From Ursus arctos (lineage: Eukaryota > Chordata > Mammalia > Carnivora > Ursidae): 64,000 nucleotides of DNA. Below, piece by piece: positions 24,538 to 36,725 of this stretch; the first letter of the stretch is position 1; each line of letters starts with the position of its first letter. The notes beneath the pieces were generated by a model that saw only the letters and a program-made list of their open reading frames with translations, was not told where the DNA came from and ran no database searches. A program made the translations under genes and the position numbers. The DNA lies in contig NW_026622874.1 in the NCBI RefSeq assembly GCF_023065955.2, forward strand, positions 83,846,917-83,910,916. Reading direction: 5' to 3'.

Positions 24538-24690
24538 AGAGACAAGCGAGACACCTCCAACTTCGACAAAGAGTTCACCAGACAGCCTGTGGAACTCACG
24601 CCTACCGATAAACTCTTCATCATGAACTTGGACCAAAATGAATTTGCTGGCTTCTCCTATACTAACCCAGAGTTTGTCATTAATGTGTAG
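24538..24690 (+). CDS. PRKCB: Protein kinase C beta-I: alternative C-terminal exon
   Basis: Encodes the last 50 residues of PKC beta-I, starting RDKRDTSNFDKEF and ending NPEFVINV, then TAG. The phase-0 junction follows acceptor TTGGCAG, so this exon can replace the beta-II exon without a frame change. It carries the turn-motif threonine in ELTPTD (tail residue 21, Thr642 in family numbering) and the hydrophobic-motif serine in FAGFSY (tail residue 40, Ser661). The beta-I and beta-II tails align along most of their length (FTR.P..LTP.D, EF.GFS), which suggests an old exon duplication followed by divergence. Tail choice is known to change subcellular anchoring, with beta-II preferring RACK1 and F-actin contacts. 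No frameshift or stop interrupts the exon. If the beta-II exon is included upstream, this segment is untranslated. Confidence 0.97.
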   Translation, partial: RDKRDTSNFDKEFTRQPVELTPTDKLFIMNLDQNEFAGFSYTNPEFVINV

Positions 24691-25700
24691 GTGAATGCAG
24701 ACTCCATTGTCGAGCCTGGAGTGTAAGACTTCAGGCCAAGTGTATATCAATTCTAGTCTTCCAGGATCCATGGTGCATATGCTGGCATTCAACATGTGGA
24801 CGGCTTGTCCTCGAGGGCTTTCTTTTGTACGTGTAGCTTGCTAGTTTGTTTTCTACATTTGAAAATGTTTAGTTTAGAGTAAGCGCTTTATCCAATTAGA
24901 GAGGTACACTTTTCCAAACTTCCAGAAACCATCAAAATGAACATACAATGTCAAACCTACTGTGTCTGATACCAAAATGCTTCAGTATTTGTAATTTTTA
25001 AAGTCAGAAGCTGATGTTCCTGGTAAATGTTTTTACAGTTATTCTACCATATCTTCTTTGAATGCTAAGCATGACTGGTATTTTTAAAAATTGTGAGTAA
25101 GCTTTGCAGTTACTGTGAACTATTGTCTCTTGGAGGAAATTTTTTGTTTAAGAATTAATAATGATTAAACTGAGTTAATATATGCAAACTCTCTTGTTAA
25201 CGTGTCTGCTTTTAAATAGGCCCTGGTACAGGGGTTATAAACTCAAGAGCCACAGGCCGATGCGGCCAGTGGACAAGCTTTGTTGCACGTTCTGTTTCGT
25301 CGTCACAATTTTATTTCATCGTCAACATTTTAGAAAATGGGATATTTTATATAAATTCTGGGGTGTTCAGATTCACTTGAAAAAAAAAATTGGAAGATGA
25401 GCAGCCCTGGGTCTGGTTCCCCTGTGGAAATAATTCAACGGAACTGAGAAAATGGCTGTCTCCTTTAAAAGCAATGTGGGCTCACACTCCGCCGCAGTCT
25501 CCACCGTGCCCTGTTGTGTTACACTCTCTATCCACGTACCTGGCCGCTGTAGATTGGAGACTGAAACTTCGCCATTTGAATCACCTCAATATTTTCCTGT
25601 GCCTGGAATCGGGATCTGTTTGGTGATCCATTCAGTGTGGTTTGTGTGTACTCAATCCTCAAGCACAAAGTGCTTAATAAAGATTTCATTCATTCCACCT
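24691..25700 (+). other. PRKCB: PRKCB beta-I 3'UTR
   Basis: AT-rich untranslated tail of about 1 kb after the TAG. An ATTAAA at 25164-25169 could give a shorter form. The canonical AATAAA at 25676 probably marks the main end. The distal part (about 25215-25620) has the texture of an old DNA-transposon relic that has become UTR, but I cannot name the family. Confidence 0.75.
25676..25681 (+). terminator. PRKCB: Polyadenylation signal AATAAA (end of PRKCB)
   Basis: AATAAA in GTGCTTAATAAAGATTTC, followed by a T-rich then CTGTGAC-containing segment. It is the only canonical hexamer found in the beta-I 3'UTR, and the sequence downstream soon enters a Can-SINE. Confidence 0.75.
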
Positions 25701-25752
25701 GTGACAAAAGTCAGGAAGGAAGTTGCTGTCAGTACAAAGAGAACACTTTTCT

Positions 25753-25950
25753 TTCTCTTTTTGAAGATTGATTTATTCTAGAGACAGAGCACGTGCAGCA
25801 GGGGCAGAGGGTGAGGGAGAGAAAATCCCAAGCAGACTCCCCACTGAGCATGGAGCCTGAAGTGGGACTCGATCCCACAGCCCTGAGATCATGACCTGAG
25901 CCAAAACCAAGAGTCAGACACTTAACCAACTGCGCCACCCAGGCACCCTC
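25753..25950 (-). mobile_element. Can-SINE, older copy after PRKCB
   Basis: Reverse-strand copy of the AAGAGTCAGACACTTAACC subtype. Duplication AGAGAAC(A/G)CTTTTCT at 25738 and 25951. It lies just beyond the PRKCB polyadenylation site. Confidence 0.92.
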
Positions 25951-26763
25951 AGAGAACGCTTTTCTGTGGTCTAGGAGGATGTCACTATCTGTAAAACCAC
26001 TTACTTTTTACTATTTTCTCCTAATTTGACATCTGCAATAACAACAAAGAAAAGTGTGTGCCTTTTCTCCACAACCATACTTGGCCGGGGAGGCCAGAAG
26101 AGGAGGAAAATAAAATAAAACTTGTCGGCATGATAAGGAGCCCCACTCTTGGAGATCAGAGTGGCACATTAATGAATCACTGGGTGTCAGCCTGCTATCT
26201 TCTCTGAATGAAATCATGCTTCTATTTTCTTTTTGAAAGATGTCCTAATCCAGTCTATCACACATGCCTTCATAGCTGCTCATGTCGGTGGGTAGCAGAA
26301 AAGAGCAAACCCATCACACCAAGTGTGTTGCGACTCCACAGACTTTATTCATCTCCTGCCTCCTTGGAAAACACCCAGTAAATGGAGCTTCGGGCAGATG
26401 CAGTGACTCCATTGATCCTCGTGCATTCTTCGCAGAATTTTAGAAACTCTGCCAGTTAAAATTGGGGAAAGCCAACTTAGACATAAGGAAGAAACTGTGT
26501 GTTCCGTGCGTCACATTTGGAAAACAAAAATAAGCAGACTCCCTGTAGACCTTTGATGACATGTTCCATTTAAGATGATAAGACAGAAGAGCTCGCTATT
26601 GCTACTTCTGATTCTTCCCCATGTCATGCCAGCCCCTCCTATTTTCTCTCTCTGCTGGATATGAACCCACCTTTCCTTTCCTAGATGTTGAGCACCCACT
26701 TTGAGCCAGGCACAATTCGGGGTGCTGGGGATATAGAGACCCAAAAAGACAGACCAGGACTTT

Positions 26764-26942
26764 TTTTTTTTTTTTTTAAGATTTTATCTATTAGAGAGCA
26801 TGAGCGGGGGAGGGGCAGAGGGAGAGGGAGAAACAGGCCCCCTGCTGAGCAGGGAGCCCGATGCAGGGCTTGATCCCAGGACCCTGGGGTCATAACCTGA
26901 GCCGGAGGCAGACGCTTAACCGACTGAGCCACCCAGGCGTCT
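26764..26942 (-). mobile_element. Can-SINE
   Basis: Reverse-strand copy. The T-rich start joins AAGATTTTATC, and the end reads GAGCCACCCAGGCGTC. Duplication CCAGGACTTT at 26754 and 26948. Confidence 0.92.
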
Positions 26943-27149
26943 GCAGCCCAGGACTTTCTATTCACAGGAACAAGAAGATGCAGAAGTCCCAGCCTCTCAT
27001 CTTCCTAAGATCATGTCCAGTGAGAAATGAGTGAGAGGTCCTATAAAAGGCCTGAAGTTTACTCTGATTGGCTTAGCCTGGTCACATGCACACTCCTGAA
27101 CCAAGCACTATGTCTGGGGTGGAGAGGGGAGGCAGGGGAGGTACTTTGA

Positions 27150-27875
27150 TCAGGCAGACCTAAGTTGTATTAGTTGTGTAGCAAGTTACTCCCCAACTTT
27201 GAAGCAACCATTATGTATTAGCTCTCAATATCTACAGGCAGGAAAGCTAGGTGTGGCTTACCTGGCACAGCCCCCTCTCATGAGGTTGCAGTCAAGCTCT
27301 TGGCCAGGGTTGCAGTAACATGAAGGATCAATTCAGGGGAGAGAGGATTCACTTCCAAGCTTACTCACATGGTCATTGGCTGCTCCAGTTCCTCACCAGA
27401 TAGGCATCTCCAGAGGACTGTCTGGATGTGGCAGCTGGTTCCCCTCCCCTGCCCCGGAAAGCAATTCAGGTGCCCAATCTGGAAGCCATCTCATCTCAGA
27501 AGTGACATCCCATCACATTGCTTTTTTCTGTTCTTTAGAAGCAAGTCAATCGGGATGCCTGGGTGGCTCAGTCGGTTAAGCATCTGCCTTCACCTCAGGT
27601 CATGATCTCAGGGCCCTGGGATCGAGTCCCACATCGGGCTCCCTGCTCAGTGGGGAGTCTGCTTCTCCCTCTGCCTGCCGTTCCCCTACTTGTGCTCTCA
27701 ATCTCTCTCTCTCTTTCTCTCTCTGACAAATAAATAAAGTCTTAGAAGCAGCAGCAGCAGCAGCAACAAGTCAATAAATCCAACCCACACTCAAGGGGAA
27801 GGCCTTACCAAAGGTAAGAATCTCCAGAGTTGGGGGACCCTGGGTGTCATCTCGGAGACTACCAACCACATACAT
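27150..27875 (-). mobile_element. LTR-type relic copy A (family uncertain)
   Basis: GTATTAGTTGTGTAGCAAGTTACTCCCCAA, GGATTCACTTCCAAGCTTACTCACATGG, AGAAGTGACATCCCATCACAT, then (after a Can-SINE) CCCACACTCAAGGGGAAGGCC. A common old mammalian interspersed repeat, probably MaLR/LTR class; I cannot name the subfamily. No coding sequence remains. Confidence 0.6.
27552..27768 (+). mobile_element. Can-SINE with AGC-repeat tail, inserted in an LTR-type relic
   Basis: Typical + strand copy; after AAATAAATAAAGTCTT the tail becomes AGAAGCAGCAGCAGCAGC. Flanking AGAAGCAAGTCAAT / AACAAGTCAATAAA shows insertion into the older repeat at 27150-27875. Confidence 0.9.
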
Positions 27876-29694
27876 CATGAGCTGCACTTCTGGAGCAATG
27901 GGTAGACTGCCACCCAAACCACGTGAACTGGGAATGAGCAAGGGATTGCTCTGAATAAGAATTGGAAACTGTTCTCAGAACAAGGGGATGTATGCTGAGG
28001 AAGCAAACCATAATAGTGGATTCTCTGCAGATGGGAATTTTGGTCTACCCCAAAGATTCCTCAAGTTTAGTAATGTATGAGAGACAAGCCACTAGTGAGA
28101 AGTAATTGAAGGAGAGACCCGGCCGGCATTGGATTTGGTTCACAGAGGTCCCCCACTGTGTCATTGCCAAGCTCACTACCAAAGGCAAGGACCTGAATTT
28201 GACCTTCTGATGAGTTGTAGCCCTTGCCTTCGGGGACTCAAAATTCACCAAGAAGATGAGTTGGGGGGAACATACACATGATACCAGTCTACACCAATTA
28301 TCTAATCCTGAGTAACAAACCACCTCAAAACCTAGTGTCTTTTAAAAATAGCCATTTATTCAGTTCATAATGGTGGCTTTTCTAGTCTGACCATCCCAGT
28401 GTCTCTCTGATGGTCTTGCTTGGATATCTTCAGTCAGCTGGAGTGTCAGCTGGTGACTAGGTGGTCTAGGATGGTCTCATTCACCTGCATAGTGTTTGAC
28501 AGCATCACTACTCTAGAGGAAGTTCAGTTGTGTTTGCTTGGTTTTGCTCCACTGTTCTTGTATGTTCCAGCTAGAACATAGGCTTCTTCATCTTGTAGTT
28601 TTGAGGACTCCAAAGAACAGTAATGGGAAGAATCTCCAGTGACCAACAATTTCAAGCCTCTGCTTATGTCAGGTTCGCTGCTTTCCCATAAGCCAAAGTC
28701 AAGGGGTGGAGAAATGGATTCCACTTCTGGATGGGAGACACTATAAAAACACATTGCAAAGGTGAATGGACATAGGGATAGAATAATCCATCAACAATTT
28801 TGTGTCTACTACCCAGTCCCTTAACGGAACCATTTATGAACTTAGGGAGCATCAGAAAAATAAGGTAGATGGGAAAGAAATTGCCAGGAAACTACCTGGG
28901 CTTCCCCATGGTCAGGCCACATGGCCCACCAGAAGTCAGTCTTACCTGTCTCTTCAGTCTCAACATACAAAGACAGGGTGCCGAATTCAGGCTTGTCCAC
29001 TGAATAACCAAGATGAACTTGAGAGCTGATGGTATAGGCTTTTTAAGCCAATGAGGACGAAATTCTGAAATCCTCAGATGTTATTTCTGCCATGGTTCTT
29101 TTTCTAACCTCGTACATAAGCTGAGATGCTGGAGAAATCAGAGAGGAATGCAAAGCCAAATAAATGGGAACCAAATCTGGGACACTCAATCCAGTACCAT
29201 CTATCAATATCTGGCTTTATAAGCCCTAAAGCCAAATATCGCAGTCCTATATCTCTGCTGGTTTTGATCTGAAATTGCTTGGACCCACGTGGAATTCTGC
29301 TGTTTATCACTTCCTAGACATGCAACACTGGTTCCCAAAATTAATCCTGACTTCCCAAAGCAATAAAACTTTGAATTCTAGAGGCCTTGCTCAATGATTG
29401 AACCACACTCTCTCTCTATGGATTTTGTCCCATAAATGCAAGTCTCCCTGGCAGATAGCCTGCCCAAATGAGGCCACATGTCAGAGTAAGATTATAATGG
29501 TATTTGGACAAGAGACACAAGAATATTCAATTCTGTTTTCAACCAGTCACTCTCCCCCACAAGGTCCAAGAGGGAAATAAATACAAAAAGGGCAATGCCT
29601 AACAAATGAAACGTTGATTACTCTTTGAAGATTGGACTGCATATCCCAATGTGGGATCCTAACTCTAAGGTGAGCTGGATTGCTTAAATAATTC

Positions 29695-30240
29695 CTATAT
29701 ATCATGTAGGTTGTATTTACTCATCTATCACTGTTAACAGATTACCCCAAAACTTTGCAGCTTAAAACAACACACATTCTTGGCTCATGGTTTCTGTGGG
29801 TTGGGAATCCAGGCACAGTTTAGCTGGGTCCTCTGTTTCAGGGTCCTCATTAGCTGCAATCAAGGTGTTGGCTGGGGCAGGCACTGGCTGTGGTCTCATC
29901 TGAAGGTTCAAGTAGGGAAGAATCCACTTCTAAGCTCTCTCACATGGTTGTTGGCAGGTTTCAGTTCCCTGGAAGCTATTTAATGGAGCACTTCAATTCC
30001 TTGGTGGCTCTTGGCTGGAGGCTGCCTGCAGTCCCTTGCCATGTGCCCCTTTCCAAAATGGCAGCTTGCTTTATCAAAGTATACAAGCTAAGAAGGCAGT
30101 CAAGCGAGAATACCAGTGAGATGTAAGTTCCATTCAAGTCACTAGGTCCAGCCCACACTTAAGGAGAAGGGATTACACAAAGGCATAAATAGGCAAGGCT
30201 GAGATTATTGAGAGCCATGTGAGAAGCTGACTACCACATG
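29695..30240 (-). mobile_element. LTR-type relic copy B, same family as copy A
   Basis: TTACTCATCTATCACTGTTAACAGATTACCCCAAAACTTTGCAGCTTAAAACAACA, GAATCCACTTCTAAGCTCTCTCACATGGTTG and CCAGCCCACACTTAAGGAGAAGGGATTAC parallel copy A in order and orientation. Confidence 0.6.
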
Positions 30241-30331
30241 GATGGAAAGGGTTTCCTCTGAGAGACATAATACAGGGTGGAATATGGGAGAGAAAAGCGG
30301 TCTTAGGACTGTGTCTAATGAATGTGCACAA

Positions 30332-30509
30332 TATTTTTTTTTAAGATTTTATTTATTTGTTAGAGAGCACACAAGCAAGAGGACAGGCAGAAGGAGAAGC
30401 AGACTCCCCGCAGAGCAGGGAGCCCAATGCAGAGCTTCATCCTAAGACCACAGGCTCATTACCTGAGATGAAAGCAGATGCTTAAGTGACTGAGCCACGC
30501 AGGTACCCT
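30332..30509 (-). mobile_element. Can-SINE, diverged
   Basis: Reverse-strand copy with several substitutions in the head (CCACGCAGGTACCC). Duplication GAATGTGCACAA at 30320 and 30510. Confidence 0.92.
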
Positions 30510-31149
30510 GAATGTGCACAACCTTGATCAAGCAGATCAACCCTCCCCCTTGAGGTGAAGTGGAGGGGGTCATCCTCTCCCTGACTGAGAGCTTCTGGCT
30601 GGTGGGCAGTCAGACCAACACCATTTATCCACATGGAAATGACCTTTTCTTTGGATCAAAAGACTCAGGCTCCTCGTGCACAGAACAGAAATCATCATTT
30701 ATGTAAGCCCGCAAAATTTAAAATCCCTGTCTCAAACTAGAGGAGTTTCCTTGAGCCCCTAAAATATGGACAGCGTCACATTCACATCACTGCCCTCGTT
30801 AAGCAGCGGAAAGCCAAAAGCAACCATGGAAACTTGAGCTGAGTCCCTGAAGGTTGTTGACTCCAAGATTATCCTCAGGAAGTTCCACTGGGGGTAAGTA
30901 GACAGAACCCAGAGGAGGCCTTACGGGGGAAGATGGCGAGAAAGGGGAAATACTTAAAAATTATGTTAAGGGAGGGGAAACTCTGACTAAAGAGAGGAGC
31001 AAGCAGATAATGCCTCCAGATCCCATCCTTTATCATCGCCTGGCTCAAACCTGGGCTTCAGGGTGATTTTTCTCTTCTGCTACAAAGGCTGAAACTGTCA
31101 GACAGTCCACGACTGCAGAGAGAAATTATTAGAGCTGGATATGAATGAC

Positions 31150-31635
31150 TATCATCATTCATTTGCTAAATCTCTCTTTACGGCCAATGACCAACTCAGA
31201 AGGGGAGCAAAACATGGGCCCTATTCTCATGCAGCTGATGCCCTAGAAGGGATTCATCTTAAATAGTGAACAACACGATCGAAGATAGCAGCAGGTACTA
31301 CGGAAAACAAGAAAGACTGGGAGGGGTGGGATGGTCTGTTTGTCAGCTGGTTAGCCCACATGCTCAAGGAAGGCCTCCTTGAGAAGGTGGTAGCTTGAGC
31401 TCAGGGACAAGGAGCCAGAGCAAAGCACTGCAGACAGAGGGGCCAGCAAAGGCCAGAGCATGAGGTCTGGCCCGCCCAAGACCAGCAATAGCCTGTGTTG
31501 CCGATGAATGCTGAGCACTGGGCCAGGTGGTGGAGACAAGGCTGGAGAGGAAGGCAGGGGCCAGATCCGGTAGGAATTTCTAGACCTTGGTGAGAAGTCT
31601 GACTTTGTTCTAAGTCCAGTGAGAATCCCTTGGAC
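31150..31635 (-). mobile_element. L2 relic (reverse)
   Basis: CTATTCTCATGCAGCTGATGCCCTAGAAGG, ATAGTGAACAACACGAT and GGCCAGATCCGGTAGGAATTTCTAGACCTTGG fit a reverse L2 with its upstream extension. Confidence 0.6.
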
Positions 31636-32060
31636 ATGTATTCATTTCCTGCTGCGGCTGTAACAAGTTATCACAAGCTGTGTGGCTTAACACAACACCA
31701 ATTGGTTGTCCTACAGTTCTGGAAGCCTGAAGTCCAAAAACCAGTCTTACTGGACTAAAGTCAAGGTGCCCGCAGAGCAAGTTCCTTCTGGAAGCTCTAG
31801 GGGTGAGTCTTTTTCCTTGTCTTCTTCACCTTCTAGAGGCCACCTACACCGTGGGCTTGGCTTGTCACCTTCAAAGCACATCACTCCCATCTCTGTGCCT
31901 TGCCACATCTTTTATGTCTGTGACTGTCCCCAGTGTGACCACTTTGGGCCCACCCAGATCACCCAGGAAAATCACCCCAGTCCACGGTCCCTGATACATT
32001 CACGAAGTCCCTTTAGCCATGTGAGAGAACACATTCGCAGGTCTTAGGGATTGGAACATG
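31635..32060 (-). mobile_element. MLT1-like LTR relic (reverse)
   Basis: TGTATTCATTTCCTGCTGCGGCTGTAACAAGTTATCACAA and TACAGTTCTGGAAGCCTGAAGTCC are the reverse-strand start of a MaLR LTR. Non-coding. Confidence 0.7.
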
Positions 32061-32469
32061 GACATCTCTGGAGGGCCTTTCTTCTGTATCTCCACAGAGA
32101 CCGTCAACAAAAGGGTTACATCTGATCTACCTTAGAGAACACGTATGCAGGGGTAGGAGGAAGAGCAGGAAGATCAACAGAGACCATTGCAATAGGGCAG
32201 TGAGAAAGCAGAGGTGTGCTTGACCACCTTGACCGCTGTCTTTGAAGAGAGGAGAAGAAGAACAGAGAGAGAGAAGGTGATTGATTTGGACTGTCCAACC
32301 AAAATGGTTCTCCTGATTCCCAGCAGGGTGTTCTCTCAGCCATCCCAGGATCAGTCTTTTTAGGAACCTCCAGGGGCTGTGTGACTTTTCTGAAGGGAAG
32401 ACGCCAGGACCGGAAGGGAGGAGAAGCAGAAAGACCAGGGCTTCGACTTGATGGAGTAAGTAGAAGAAG

Positions 32470-32905
32470 ACCACCCCGAGATTTTGAGTCCTAACCCTGG
32501 AATTTATAAAAGCCACTTTTTTTTTGCTTTTGCTCTTTGGGAAAGGGTCTTTGCAGATGTAATGACACTAAGGATCGTGAGGGGGAGAGATTACCCCGTA
32601 TTACCAGGGTGGGCCATAATGCTGTCACTGGTGTCTTTAGGCAAAGGGAGACCACACAGACATGCAGAGGGGAAGGCGGGCTGAGGATGGGGCCACAAGC
32701 TAAGGAATACCGCCAGCTGCCGGCAGCTGGAAGGGGTAAAGAGCAGATTCTCCCCCTCGGGCTTGAGAGTGCAGCTCTGCCCACACCTTGATTTTAGACT
32801 TCTGACCTCCCGAACGGTCTGTTTCTATTGTTTTAAGAGGATGATCCTATTAAGATAAATGTCTATTGTTTTAAGCCATCTAGTTTGTGGTCATCTGCTA
32901 CACCG
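32470..32905 (+). mobile_element. MLT1-like LTR relic (forward)
   Basis: TTTGCAGATGTAATGACACTAAGGATC, CTTTAGGCAAAGGGAGACCACACAGACATGCAGAGGGGAAGG and TTTCTATTGTTTTAAGCCATCTAGTTTGTGGTCATCTGCTAC follow MLT1 order. Opposite in orientation to its neighbour at 31635. Confidence 0.7.
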
Positions 32906-34179
32906 GGTATGGACAAGGTCATAGCCTACAGTCTAACCCAAACGCTGGTAAATTGGCCAAACTGGATTCTGGAACCACACCTTCTGACGTGGGGTGTCAC
33001 CAGGCAAGCACAGGCAGGGAAGAAATCTCACTCCGAATTCTTCCAGGGGATAAGAAGACAGAAGCCGCTCTACCAGCCAGAGGACCCAGGTGACTTTAAT
33101 GCCCTTCCCCACTAGCACTGTCCCCACCAGCAGGAACCAGGAGCAAGGACCCTGTCTGTGGGTGCAGCCCTCCTGCAGGGCCCCTGGAGACAGCTGTTGC
33201 TGGGTATGGCTCAGGCCTGGGGACAGCTCACCTCCCCCTCGCAATCCACCCACCTGGGGCTGGCTCAAACTCCTTTATGTCTGATGCAGCAGAGAGTGGT
33301 GGAAAGCTACAGAGAATGGACAAAACTCGCAGACCATCTGTTCATCTTCTGTGTTTTGTGAATTTATTTTCAAATGTTAAGCATCTGATAGCAGTTGTCA
33401 GGCATTATCTCAAAAGCTACCATTTGGGTAAAGACATCCTCTTAAAAATCCACGAGAATCACTCATCGATCAGTGATTCTCCAGGGTTTGGAAGGAAGGG
33501 TGAGTCGTACTTTGAAACAACATGTTCAAATATTATTACATAATTCTATAACCAGAAAGGGGAAATAAGATGTCTTTTTTCTATAATACAAATTTCAGGA
33601 AGAAACTTGACCAAATCTTGCTGAAAAGGCTGTGTAGAAAATTGAGGAATTTCTCAATCGAGAATCACAGGCTCTGGGTTAAAAAAAAAAAAAAAGGTGG
33701 GTGACACCTTCAGTGTAGGAGTGTGTCACCTTGATTTGACCCTCGGCATGTTTGGAAAGTGAGTACAGCCATCTAGGAAGAAGTGTGTCTGTAGTTGTCA
33801 AGGATGAGCAGACAGGACCAACTCCTGAGGATTCCTTTGGTCCTCCATGCCCTGCGGCTCAGGGCTGAGTTGGGAGGCACTAGGGTGGGAGGTCACTCTC
33901 ACTTCCAAGTGCAACGGCTTCTGGTGGGAGCTTCTATTCTGAGTAGAACTGTCCTTGGGTATCAGAGATGAGTCTGGAGTTGCTGAGAGCAATGGGAAAA
34001 TGAGTCAGTTAATTCCCTACGTTATGACCCTAGACATCCATAACTAGGCTCTCTTGGCCAATGTGGCCATGAAAACTGAATATCAACCCTCTGGACCGTG
34101 TTCCCATCTCATTGATGCAACTGCAGAAAACTTTACCGAGGTTAGAAGAAAGGGGTTACTCTAGAGAACGGTGCAATGG

Positions 34180-36075
34180 TGAGAACACAGACTCTGAAGC
34201 CAGAGTGTTCAACTCCCAGCTCTGCCACGTACCAGCTCATAACCCTGGGAACTTACTTAGCCATGCCCTCCCATCCTTAATATGAGAGGGACAATACTAA
34301 TACTTCTCCCTTAGGATTGTTAGGGAGATCGAATGAGACAGTACCTGGAATACGGTATGTTCCGTATACGTGTTAGCTATTGTTTGCATCATTACAGGAG
34401 CCAGGCTGGTGCATGAAGCATTCCAGGAGTGAAAAAACCTGAGTGCTGTGAGCCAAGAGCGCTTGACCGGAAGAGTACTTTGTCCCGCCTAACGTGAGTA
34501 GCCCCTGTGGCGTCCTCTCCCAGAGAGAGCCTACAAGAAGGCAGTCCAGCGGTGCCATATTCTCCCATTCCCCAAAAAAGCTGGAAACTGTATTTTTACA
34601 TAAAACGTCCTGATTTTAAAATATGTGCCACTAATTCTAATTTTTTGAAACTCCAGGCTATGCAAATAAAATATGTCCATTTGAAATGTATTTCAAGCGG
34701 GCTACGAGCTTGAAACCCCTAAGGTACAAGATCAATGGGCACACACCGTCAGCCCTTTAGGAGAATTCTAAGGGTATTTTGGGGGCCTTCTATTTACAGA
34801 ACCTATTAACTGGACATTCTTATCCATAATACAGTAATTTAACATTTATGATGTGTCAAACCCTGTCCTGGGGCTCTACCGTAATAACTCGCGTTCCTCA
34901 CAACAACTATATGAGGTAGAGACGGTTATTCTTGCCATTTTATCGTAGAGGAGGCCGAGGCTCAGAGGTTAAGGAGCTGGCCCTAGGGAAAACAGCAGGT
35001 GGAAGAGCCAGATTTTGAATGCGGGCTGCCTTTAAAAAATTTGTGATGAATCACATAAAATTTTGTGAAAGCCCACACACAGTGTTGGCATGGCCAGAGC
35101 TGTCACCAGAATGTGCATTGCTGAGTGATGCTGAGATTAGCAGGACCACAAGAGAACCCAAGCAGTGGGAACTCAGCAAAGCCTTAGTGTGTACACAGAG
35201 TTGCCTGTGTCCAGCAGAAGTCAGGACTCGGCCACTGAGCCATATCTATGGTTGATGTGGCACCAAGTTAAATGCACAGACGACGACCAGCCCTTACAGA
35301 GAATGTTCCAGTCGCTCTTCTAAACACTCTATAAGTATTAATTTACTTAATTCCAACAAGAGAGATCCTATTTCTCTTATCCCCATTTTATGGGGAAACC
35401 GAGTCACACGGCAATGGAGCCTTTTGTCCAAGTCCACAAAGTCAAGAACGAGGGTAGGCTTTGAATCCAGGTGGTCCCGTTCCCGAGTCTATGCTCTTAA
35501 CTGCACTGTTCATAAATCTTCAATAACATCCATCACCTGTGGTTACATCCACTGCCGAAAGGCCCGTGAGCAAGAAAAAAACAGCAAAGGGAGAGATTTC
35601 TAATTACACTGAACACAAAACTGAACCTCTCGGGGGAAATGCAGTTCGCTTTATTATGATGACAATTGCTAGCTTTTATTGAGTTATTACCAAGTTCTCA
35701 CCAGGGTTAAGCCCATGTTAGCCTCACATAAACTGTAGGAGCTGGATGATATATATTTTTTAAAGATTTTATTTATTTATTTGAGAGAGAGCACGAGCAG
35801 AGGGGAGAGGCAGAGGGAGAGAGAGAAGCGGGAGACTCCCCACTAAGCAGGGAACCCGAAGGGGAGCTCAATCCCAGGGTCCCGGGATCATGACCTGAGC
35901 TGAAGGCAGACACTTAACAGACTGAGCCACCCAGGTGCCCCGGATGTTATTACTAAACCCATTTTATGTCTGAGAGAGCCGAGTCGCAGAAGTGCCGAGT
36001 AATTTGAATAAGGTCACACAGCTGTTAAGTGGTCAAGTGAGGGCTTGAACTCAGGTCTATCAGCCCCTACAACCT
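34180..36075. mobile_element. Four MIR relics
   Basis: Forward at 34180-34390 (ACAGACTCTGAAGCCAGAGTG). Reverse at 34830-35030 (CACAACAACTATATGAGGTAGAGACGG), at 35290-35520 (CTTATCCCCATTTTATGGGGAAACCGAG) and at 35660-36075, the last interrupted by a Can-SINE. ORF-like stretches between them have no similarity I recognise. Confidence 0.7.
35756..35941 (-). mobile_element. Can-SINE inserted into a MIR
   Basis: Reverse-strand copy ending CACCCAGGTGCCCC. A MIR is recognisable on both sides (35660-35750 and 35945-36075). Short duplication GGATG(A/T)TAT at 35744 and 35942. Confidence 0.9.
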
Positions 36076-36725
36076 GCGTGGTTAAGCCCCACATGAAAAT
36101 GTTCAGGAGCTTCTTTGTTCTAGAACACCTTCTGCTAAGACAGGTGGGAATAATAGAAACAGTATTACTACTGGTATTTCTAATTAGCCATGCATAACTT
36201 CCAGGGAATTTCCAAAGAGCAGTCTGCATGACCAGGCAGTGTCTGAGGGGTCAAAGCTTAGGATAGAGCCTCATTAGGGGTGTCTCTCTGACCCCCAACA
36301 GGCCTAGCCCTCAGATACCCCAGGTCCTAAAACAAGGGGACCTCATACCCTCCCTTTCCCTCTGACTAAATGGGAAGAGTGTCCTTCTGCCTTGTTCCCT
36401 CCCGGAGGGCAATTCCTGCCTTGGTATTTCACTCGTATGTTGGATGTCTTAGGTTTACAAGTGGCAAAACCCACCTCGAATTGCAGTAATTAAAAGAAAG
36501 AAAAGAGGCATAATCTCTTTGTTTAGGTAACTAAATAAGCCTTGGGTTGTCTGGCTTCAGGTACAAATGGATCCAGGGACTCAGGATATCAGAAAGCTGT
36601 CCTTCTCTGCCTTCACCTAATTTTCTCCATAGCTTCATTTTCTTGGTGGCCCTAGAAGCTCCAGTCCATATCCCTAGAGCTGCTTAGCAATACAAAATAC
36701 TAGTGAAAGGAGAATTTATATTTTC

